DNA from: Planctomycetaceae bacterium
GTDB taxonomy: Bacteria; Planctomycetota; Planctomycetia; Pirellulales; Thermoguttaceae
Direction: 5' to 3'
DNA: 7,181 nucleotides
NCBI GenBank assembly: GCA_031274045.1
Contig: JAISQS010000110.1
Location: 1 to 7,181 of the forward strand
Below, piece by piece: positions 1-5,159 of this stretch (its first letter is position 1; each line of letters starts with the position of its first letter). The notes under the pieces were generated by a model, which was not told where the DNA came from, searched no databases, and worked only from the letters and a program-made list of their open reading frames with translations. Made by a program: the position numbers and the translations under genes.

Positions 1-5
1 CCTTC

Positions 6-157
6 GCCCCAACGGGGCAACAATATCAGACCGAGCGGAATTAGGAATTCGGAATTAGGAATTCGGAATTAAAGATACTGCTACTAAATTCCGAATTCCG
101 CATTCCGCACTCATTTAAAAGCTTCCGTTATTGTTGATATTATTGGGGCGTTGCCCC
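6..157. repeat. Nested imperfect inverted repeat, MITE-like
   Basis: Inner arms 36-57 and 87-108 are reverse complements at 20 of 22 positions and are built from the words ggaatt and aattcc. Outside them, 19-28 (aacaatatca) and 135-144 (tgatattatt) are complementary at 9 of 10. Each outer end is a small GC-rich hairpin: gcccc-aac-ggggc at 6-18 and ggggc-gtt-gcccc at 145-157. The whole reads as one folded element of about 150 bp with no coding capacity. A non-autonomous mobile repeat or a REP-like structure are both possible. No target-site duplication was identified, and the window begins only 5 bases before it. Confidence 0.6.
37..71. repeat. 14-bp tandem repeat, 2.5 copies
   Basis: The unit ggaattaggaattc occurs at 37-50 and 51-64, followed by a partial copy (ggaatta) at 65-71. 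It forms the left arm of the larger inverted repeat. The right arm carries only about 1.5 related units, so the extra copy probably arose by slippage. Confidence 0.8.
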
Positions 158-245
158 GAGTGGTGTTTGTGAATCCCTTTCGTAGGGCGTTGCCATACGC
201 TAATGTAGAGACGCAATGCATTGCGTCTCTACTTTCAGGGCGTTG
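145..245. repeat. Three GGGCGTTG hairpin repeat units
   Basis: The word gggcgttg occurs at 146-153, 185-192 and 238-245. The first copy closes as a perfect hairpin (ggggc-gtt-gcccc, 145-157). The second closes with one mismatch (181-199, cgta and ggc arms around loop gtt). The third has lost its right arm. All share the GTT loop. This looks like a small family of REP-like hairpins in successive states of decay. Confidence 0.6.
205..232. repeat. Perfect 28-bp palindrome
   Basis: The half site gtagagacgcaatg (205-218) is followed directly by its exact reverse complement (219-232) with no spacer. Closely similar tagagacgc palindromes are, from memory, dispersed repeats in several bacterial phyla, including cyanobacteria. 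Its role is unknown. It could be a cruciform, a dimeric protein site or a miniature mobile repeat. Confidence 0.8.
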
Positions 246-731
246 ATACAGCGAATAAAAGATACAATGTAACACGCCCACAAAATCCGAAATAATCAGA
301 AATTTTTCGTATATTTTTGTTATTTCGCATGAAGACAGTATCGAGTGATTTCTGTCCCGATAGCGAAGCGAATATTTCTATGACGTTATTTGCGGAAAAT
401 GCGTACTTGATCTTTTGTGCAAATAATTCCGATGACTTTTTAGGAAATTTGGAATACGGCGAAGTTTTTTATATGGTCTGGTTGTCAAGAATACATCGAT
501 CTTGTACAATTCCCGCCTCGTTTGCCAAAACACGAACAAACACGAACAAACATAAATCAAACATAAATCAGAATACCAAAAACTTATTGATCCCGAACGG
601 CAAAAAATACGGCAAAGAAATACGGCAAAAGTTACGGCAGAAATTTCCAGACGAAGTTGTTCGTATGTTGCTTGCAGCAGCAAACTGACAATATTTTTTC
701 AACCTATTAACCATTTTAACTCCTATTGTAT
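246..731. other. Non-coding stretch before glgP
   Basis: No convincing gene is seen. An open frame at 317-688 (TTG start, or ATG at 329) gives about 120 residues, but its composition is unremarkable and I recognise no motif. Its last third runs through DNA repeats whose period changes between 11, 12 and 13 bases, so the repeats do not stay in frame, which argues against a protein. The glgP promoter should lie here, but no clear -35/-10 pair precedes the start codon. Confidence 0.5.
531..644. repeat. Cluster of three short tandem-repeat families
   Basis: Three unrelated units follow one another. The first is cacgaacaaa, twice (531-540, 541-550). The second is cataaatcaaa, about twice (551-561, 562-570). 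The third is a degenerate unit beginning acggca, four times (597-608, 609-621, 622-633, 634-644). The third family ends 87 bases before the glgP ATG. Slippage remnants or iteron-like protein sites would both fit. Confidence 0.65.
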
Positions 732-2939
732 ATGAGTTTAACAACTGAACCGCATGATAAACCGATTGCGCCAGCCAATACCGGCAAAATATCAGGCATA
801 TCCCCGCAAGCCCTCTACAATAAATGTATGGCACTTGCCAGTAACCTTTGGTGGAGTTGGCATCCTGAGGTAATTAACTTGTTTCGTTCTCTTGATCCGA
901 TTCGTTGGCGGCAACTTGGTCATAACCCGATAGCACTTTTGCGAGAGTTTACGCCGGAGCGACTTGAGGTGCGTGCGGCGGAGCTTGTCCTGTATACTCG
1001 TATTGATCAGGCTTATCGCCGGATGAACGAGTACATGGGGACGCGAACTCGTTGGGCGACTCGCAATGTCGGCGTTCTTGGTTCGCGACCTGTTGCGTAT
1101 TTTTCTCTTGAGTTTGGAGTGCATGAATCGGTGCCGATTTATTCCGGCGGTCTTGGCGTTTTGTCAGGCGACCATATAAAAAGCGCAAGCGGTCTCGGTG
1201 TTCCGTTGGTTGCAATCGGACTGTTCTATAATCAAGGCTACTTCAAACAACACCTAAACATCAACGGCTGGCAACAAGAAGAATATCTCGACACAATGGT
1301 CGAATATCTTCCGCTCGAACCGGCTGTTGACGCGAACGGCAACAAGATTACCGTCTCAATTGAAACACGAACCGGAACAATCTACGCCAAAGTACGTAAG
1401 ATGAATGTTGGGCGTGTTCCGCTTTATTTGCTTGACACAGATATAGAGGAGAATCAGCCGGATGACCGCGAGTTAACGAGCAGACTTTACGGAGGAAATA
1501 ACCGCACGCGAATAAGGCAAGAAATCGTTTCCGGCATCGGCGGCGTGCGTGTTTTGAAGGCGTTGGGAATCGCGCCCGGTGTTTATCACTTGAACGAAGG
1601 TCACAACGCATTCGCTACCCTCGAAGCAATAAGACAAAAAATGCACGACGACGGTCAAAGTTTCCAAGCCGCCGCGTCTGATGTCGCACAAATGACCGTC
1701 TTCACAACACACACTCCGGTACCAGCCGGACATGATCGATTCGACAACGGATTGATCGAGGAGCATTTGGGCCCGCTTCGTGAGGAACTCGGAATCGATC
1801 ATAGTCATCTGATGTCACTCGGTAGAGTCGATACGGCAAACGTGGACGAGCCGTTTTGCATGACTGTTTTGGGTTGTAAGATGTCTCGTTTTGCGAATGC
1901 TGTTGCTTCTTTGCATGGAGTTGTCTCGCGAAAAATGTGGCATTGTTTGTGGCCAAATTTGCCTGAAGAGAAAGTGCCAATCGGACACATAACAAACGGC
2001 GTTCACGTTCCAAGTTGGATGGCGTGGCAAATAAACACGTTATTTGAAAGACATCTGCCGCCGAGTTGGTCGCAAGAATCATACGACCCGCGTGAATGGG
2101 AACCGATTCTCGGAATTGATGCCGGTGAATTGTGGGAAACGCATAACGCATTGAAAAATCTCCTGATTGCGTTCATCAGACGCAGAGTAAGCCGACAATG
2201 CCGACGGCGCGGCGAAGCTGACGATGTCATCGACCGCGCAAGAACATTGCTCGATCCGCAAATTTTAACCATCGGATTCGGAAGACGATTCGCAACATAC
2301 AAACGAGCAACTCTCGTCCTAAATCAATTTGACAGAATGGCGAAACTTTGCAACGATCCAGATCGCCCCGTGCAATTCGTATTCGCGGGCAAAGCACACC
2401 CCGCCGATAATCCGGGAAAAGAATTTATCCAGACGATTGCAAATTTACGCAACGATCCGCGTTTCGCAAATCGATTTGTATTCATCGAAGACTACGACAT
2501 CAACGTATGCAGACACATGATTCAAGGTGTAGATGTCTGGCTGAACAACCCGCGTCGACCGCTTGAAGCTTCCGGAACGAGCGGCATGAAAGCTGTGTTG
2601 AATGGTGCGTTGAATTTATCGATTCTTGACGGATGGTGGGCGGAGGCTTACGACGGCTCGAACGGTTTTGCTATCGGTGACGGCACAAGTCATGTTGACG
2701 ACAAAATCACAGACCAACGCGACGCGGAGAGCCTGTTCGATGTACTTGAGAAGGAAGTAATTCCGCTCTATTACGACACTGACGAACACGGTTTGCCCGG
2801 AAATTGGATAAGACGAATGAAGAATTCGATCAGTACCCTCGCGTGGCGGTTCAGCGCACATAGAATGGTTGCCGATTACACAACAACAGCATACCTACCG
2901 GCAGCAGGCGGAATGAGTTGCGTAATGGACAAAAAATAA
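732..2939 (+). CDS. glgP: Glycogen/alpha-glucan phosphorylase (GT35)
   Basis: This 735-residue cytosolic enzyme should release glucose-1-phosphate from alpha-1,4-glucans using phosphate and pyridoxal phosphate. Residues about 28-110 match the DUF3417 N-terminal domain, with a conserved LWWSWHPE stretch near 39-46. Then come the family block AYFSLEFG (122-129), GGLGVLSGDH near 139-148, HLNEGHNAF (286-294) and THTPVPAGHD (326-335). R519 and K524 in FGRRFATYKR fit the phosphate-binding region. EASGTSGMKAVLN matches the phosphorylase PLP signature, with K620 as the PLP lysine. Length and motifs point to the bacterial alpha-glucan phosphorylase branch (TIGR02094 type), not the longer animal/E. coli MalP type. 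ATG at 732 was chosen over an in-frame TTG two codons upstream. No Shine-Dalgarno site is visible, and no other glycogen gene is adjacent. The gene looks intact. Preference for glycogen over maltodextrin cannot be read from the sequence. Confidence 0.96.
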   Translation: MSLTTEPHDKPIAPANTGKISGISPQALYNKCMALASNLWWSWHPEVINLFRSLDPIRWRQLGHNPIALLREFTPERLEVRAAELVLYTRIDQAYRRMNEYMGTRTRWATRNVGVLGSRPVAYFSLEFGVHESVPIYSGGLGVLSGDHIKSASGLGVPLVAIGLFYNQGYFKQHLNINGWQQEEYLDTMVEYLPLEPAVDANGNKITVSIETRTGTIYAKVRKMNVGRVPLYLLDTDIEENQPDDRELTSRLYGGNNRTRIRQEIVSGIGGVRVLKALGIAPGVYHLNEGHNAFATLEAIRQKMHDDGQSFQAAASDVAQMTVFTTHTPVPAGHDRFDNGLIEEHLGPLREELGIDHSHLMSLGRVDTANVDEPFCMTVLGCKMSRFANAVASLHGVVSRKMWHCLWPNLPEEKVPIGHITNGVHVPSWMAWQINTLFERHLPPSWSQESYDPREWEPILGIDAGELWETHNALKNLLIAFIRRRVSRQCRRRGEADDVIDRARTLLDPQILTIGFGRRFATYKRATLVLNQFDRMAKLCNDPDRPVQFVFAGKAHPADNPGKEFIQTIANLRNDPRFANRFVFIEDYDINVCRHMIQGVDVWLNNPRRPLEASGTSGMKAVLNGALNLSILDGWWAEAYDGSNGFAIGDGTSHVDDKITDQRDAESLFDVLEKEVIPLYYDTDEHGLPGNWIRRMKNSISTLAWRFSAHRMVADYTTTAYLPAAGGMSCVMDKK

Positions 2940-2953
2940 TGGACAAAAAATAA
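2924..2953. repeat. 14-bp tandem duplication at the glgP stop
   Basis: aatggacaaaaaat occurs at 2924-2937 and again at 2938-2951, followed by aa. Both copies therefore end in a TAA (2937-2939 and 2951-2953). The second copy lies outside the gene and in another frame. It looks like a recent slippage duplication that left the protein unchanged. Confidence 0.85.
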
Positions 2954-3163
2954 GTCATGGTTCGTTTGTACGATTACGTCAGTGACAATAAACCGGTTTC
3001 GTTAAGCGGTCGATTGATTTATCGTACAATAACTAATTTCGGGTAGACTCTTTTATATTTCGTTTTGATTTATATTTCGCTTTGAAAGATCACAACGAAA
3101 ATATAAAAGGGTTAATCTCGAATGTAAAATAGTCAAATTTCATTTATTCAAAAAACTTAAATT
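2940..3163 (+). promoter_or_regulatory. glgP-ribH intergenic region with repeats
   Basis: A 9-bp inverted repeat pairs ttgtacgat (2966-2974) with atcgtacaa (3021-3029). A 17-bp direct repeat, tttatatttcgttttga, lies at 3052-3068 and 3069-3085 with one mismatch. A partial inverted copy follows (aacgaaaatataaaag, 3094-3109), so 3050-3109 could fold as an AU-rich stem. The region probably holds the end of the glgP transcript and the ribH promoter. TACAAT at 3025-3030 is a possible -10, but its -35 is poor. The conserved FMN riboswitch core is not present, so ribH is not visibly under FMN control. Confidence 0.4.
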
Positions 3164-3946
3164 ATGCAGGAATATTCAGGGCGAATTTGTCAACCTCCAG
3201 AAGGTTTTATTACGATAGTTGTTGCTCGTTTTAATAAGACGATAACTCAACGCTTGCTCGATGGGGCGTTGGCGAGATTGCGTCAACATAACGTCAGCGA
3301 GCAGGACATACATGTTGTTTGGGTACCCGGTGCATTTGAGATACCGATTGTTGCGAATTATTATGCTCGTGATTTGAAGTGTCTTGCCGTTATATGTCTT
3401 GGTGCTATTATCAAAGGGGACACGTCACACGATTTACATATAGGTCGCGCTGTCAGTATGACAATTGCGGAGATTGCGGCAAAACAAGAGAAGCCGATCG
3501 TTTTCGGAGTGTTGACTTGTGACAATATTGAACAAGCACAAGCACGAAGCGGGATTATTGAATCCGCCAAAGATAAAATCATAAATCCGGCACCGGGCAA
3601 CAAAGGTGCGGAAGCCGCAGATACTGCTTTGGAAATGATTGACCTTTTGACGGAACTCCCCGAACAAAGAGACACTGTCGCATCCGCTATACCGGCAATG
3701 CTCTCAAAAATATTAGGTGTACAAATCCACGAATTCAATCCGGGCAACCCACAACTACATAACCTATTCAGCAACCTCTACCAAGACGAAGATGACGACG
3801 ACGATGACGACGATTTTTTGGACGACGATGATGATGACGACGATGACGATGGCATAGATATCGATGCGATCTTGGCAAGATTGCCAAGACTGCCAAAACC
3901 GCCAAAGAAAAAAACTAAAAAAGTAACTAAAAAGAAAAAGAAATAA
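3164..3946 (+). CDS. ribH: 6,7-Dimethyl-8-ribityllumazine synthase with charged C-terminal tail
   Basis: RibH condenses 5-amino-6-ribitylaminouracil with 3,4-dihydroxybutanone 4-phosphate, the penultimate step of riboflavin synthesis. The core is residues 1 to about 165: VARFN (20-24, F23 as the substrate-stacking residue), GAFEIP (56-61), IKGDTSH (83-89, H89 the likely catalytic histidine), FGVLT (114-118), R128 and GNKG (145-148). Known family members are about 155 residues, often in 60-subunit shells. Two things differ here. Asp90 replaces the usual Phe/Tyr after the histidine. About a dozen extra residues separate R128 from GNKG. A further 95-residue tail holds a helical-looking segment (166-206), an acidic run (208-229, 20 of 22 acidic) and a lysine-rich end (245-260, 11 Lys). 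The frame is open throughout. No other rib gene or nusB is adjacent. No Shine-Dalgarno site precedes the ATG. Confidence 0.93.
   Translation: MQEYSGRICQPPEGFITIVVARFNKTITQRLLDGALARLRQHNVSEQDIHVVWVPGAFEIPIVANYYARDLKCLAVICLGAIIKGDTSHDLHIGRAVSMTIAEIAAKQEKPIVFGVLTCDNIEQAQARSGIIESAKDKIINPAPGNKGAEAADTALEMIDLLTELPEQRDTVASAIPAMLSKILGVQIHEFNPGNPQLHNLFSNLYQDEDDDDDDDDFLDDDDDDDDDDGIDIDAILARLPRLPKPPKKKTKKVTKKKKK
3785..3850 (+). repeat. GAY codon run encoding poly-Asp in ribH
   Basis: Twenty-two codons contain 19 Asp, one Glu and a central Phe-Leu. The Asp codons are mixed (11 GAC, 8 GAT), so this is not a pure trinucleotide microsatellite. Slippage may have created it, but the codon mixture with no broken frame suggests it has persisted as protein sequence. 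Confidence 0.85.
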
Positions 3947-4029
3947 GGCTTCCGCGCAATAGTACCAAGCTTTGTAGTAAGATTATGTCCACGAACGTAA
4001 ACGAAATTTAAAGTACAAGTAGTTTTAAA

Positions 4030-4809
4030 ATGCCGACAAACCAAGATAATATTCCTTCCAACAATACAACAGACTCGAATCCTTCGCCAAATGAGAATCA
4101 ACGTATTCCTAAAACGATACATTATTGTTGGTTTGGCGGGAATCCGTTATTGCCGATGAATCTTGAATGTATTGAGAGTTGGCATAAGTATCTTCCTGAT
4201 TATCAATTTGTTCGTTGGGATGAGAGTAATTCTCCGATCGATGCTGTGCCGTTTGTTCGTAGGGCTTATAGCGAAAAAATGTGGGCATTTGTTTCTGATT
4301 ACGTGCGTATTTATGCCTTGTTAAATGAAGGTGGAATTTATATGGATACAGATATGTTGCTGCTTAAATCACTTGATCCGTTTTTATCACACAGGGCATT
4401 TGCTGCATTTGAAAATTTGAAAGAATTAGGGGTTGCAATATTTGGTGACGAACGTCATCACCCTTTTTTGTCTCTCTGTATGGATTGGTATAATTCTCGC
4501 AAATTCAATCCGTATCATCCGCCTCGTAATCCAAAAGTCATTACGAAAATTCTCCGGCAAAAGGGATTGTCGAAATATGGCAGACAACAAATTTTTGATG
4601 TTGATTTATATCAAATTGAGTATTTTTATTCTCTGCCTTTTCGCAACAGAATGCAACGAGCTGATTACCATGAATTTGTCACACCCGAAACTGTCGCTGT
4701 TCATTTGTGGAATAAAACTTGGGCACCCAAAGATTCTATTGTAAGTAAAGTGTCACGTTACCTCAAACCATTCTTCAGGTCATTTTACAAACGAAAAGCA
4801 CCTAAATAA
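4030..4809 (+). CDS. DXD sugar glycosyltransferase, GT32/OCH1-like
   Basis: This 259-residue protein most likely moves a sugar from a nucleotide-sugar donor onto a surface or secreted glycan. The start IPKTIHYCWFGG (26-37) is the hallmark of the Gly_transf_sug (PF04488) capsular and mannosyl-transferase group. DYVRIYALLNEGGIYMDTDM (90-109) carries the metal/nucleotide-binding DXD as D106-T107-D108. HLWNKTW (225-231) fits the conserved C-terminal H-x-W motif. There is no signal peptide or membrane helix. The basic C-terminus (KPFFRSFYKRKAPK) might associate with membrane. Residues 1-24 are a polar Asn/Ser/Pro-rich leader. The next Met is residue 43, inside the fold, so the 4030 start is needed. 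No polysaccharide cluster surrounds it, so donor and acceptor are unknown. Sampled lines of the gene are AT-rich (33-37% GC) against 48-57% in two glgP lines, although parts of ribH are also low. Confidence 0.88.
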   Translation: MPTNQDNIPSNNTTDSNPSPNENQRIPKTIHYCWFGGNPLLPMNLECIESWHKYLPDYQFVRWDESNSPIDAVPFVRRAYSEKMWAFVSDYVRIYALLNEGGIYMDTDMLLLKSLDPFLSHRAFAAFENLKELGVAIFGDERHHPFLSLCMDWYNSRKFNPYHPPRNPKVITKILRQKGLSKYGRQQIFDVDLYQIEYFYSLPFRNRMQRADYHEFVTPETVAVHLWNKTWAPKDSIVSKVSRYLKPFFRSFYKRKAPK

Positions 4810-4825
4810 AACAATACTTATATTT

Positions 4826-4858
4826 CATGTCGGCGTTTATACCAGCTTCGCCGATGTG
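4826..4858 (+). terminator. Stem-loop after the transferase gene
   Basis: catgtcggcg (4826-4835) pairs with cgccgatgtg (4849-4858) to give a 10-bp RNA stem with two G-U pairs and a 13-base loop. It begins 16 bases after the transferase stop codon. No T-tract follows, so it is a poor intrinsic terminator. A 3'-end stabiliser or part of a larger RNA structure is as likely. Confidence 0.4.
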
Positions 4859-5024
4859 ATCGTTTAGCGAGCGTTGGTTGAGCAATTTTTCTCGGTTTGT
4901 GCGGCTTGCTGATATTTTAATGTTGTGTTGATGTCCGCAAGCTGGTATACTTCGCTTGAGTTAGAGTCATGCTGAGTTGTTACAGACAACATTGGAAAAC
5001 CGCAGTGCGTATGTTGTGAATTTG

Positions 5025-5052
5025 TTGACATCCCCAAAAAAAGAGATACAGT
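5025..5052 (+). promoter_or_regulatory. Sigma70-like promoter for the membrane protein-ferredoxin operon
   Basis: A perfect TTGACA at 5025-5030 is followed after 16 bases by TACAGT (5047-5052), which matches TATAAT at 4 of 6. Transcription from here would leave a leader of about 100 bases before the ATG at 5160. The placement is sensible, but the -10 is weak and promoter rules for this lineage are uncertain. Confidence 0.35.
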
Positions 5053-5159
5053 AAATCCAACATAAACATAAAAAGTCAATTTGATACATCACACTCAATA
5101 GCAACATTTAAGAATAACGATTAAAAATCTATCCCAACCCTCAACAACACCTTATTACC

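Larger units (their letters stand above)
4810..5159. other. 350-bp non-coding gap with foldable segment
   Basis: No convincing gene is present on either strand. A minus-strand frame at 4864-5079 (71 residues) has no recognisable motif. The first 150 bases hold two hairpins with complementary loops, and the last 140 hold a promoter-like pair. The final 60 bases before the next ATG are A/C-rich with no Shine-Dalgarno site. Confidence 0.5.

Noticed and set aside
37..71. CRISPR array
   Set aside because: The repeats are 14 bp, contiguous and without spacers, and no cas gene is present.
243..268. Promoter TTGATA/TACAAT
   Set aside because: The two boxes each match at 5 of 6 but are only 14 bases apart, too close for a standard sigma70 promoter, and no real gene follows nearby.
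317..688. Open frame of about 120 codons before glgP
   Set aside because: It needs a TTG start or an ATG at 329, has no recognisable motif, and its 3' third consists of DNA repeats with a non-triplet period. Treated as non-coding, though a lineage-specific small protein cannot be excluded.
1702..2151. Minus-strand frame of 149 codons inside glgP
   Set aside because: It is the shadow of a well-conserved gene on the opposite strand, with low-complexity composition and no motif.
2940..3163. FMN riboswitch before ribH
   Set aside because: The conserved core of the RFN element was looked for and is not there.
3778..4122. Minus-strand frame with long serine and phenylalanine runs
   Set aside because: It is the reverse reading of the poly-Asp and poly-Lys codons of ribH. 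The forward frame carries the complete enzyme.
4030..4809. Transferase as a recent horizontal acquisition
   Set aside because: It is AT-rich, but parts of ribH are similar and there are no mobile-element borders around it.
4864..5079. Minus-strand frame of 71 codons in the 350-bp gap
   Set aside because: No motif or start signal is visible, and the region is better explained by RNA-like hairpins and a promoter.
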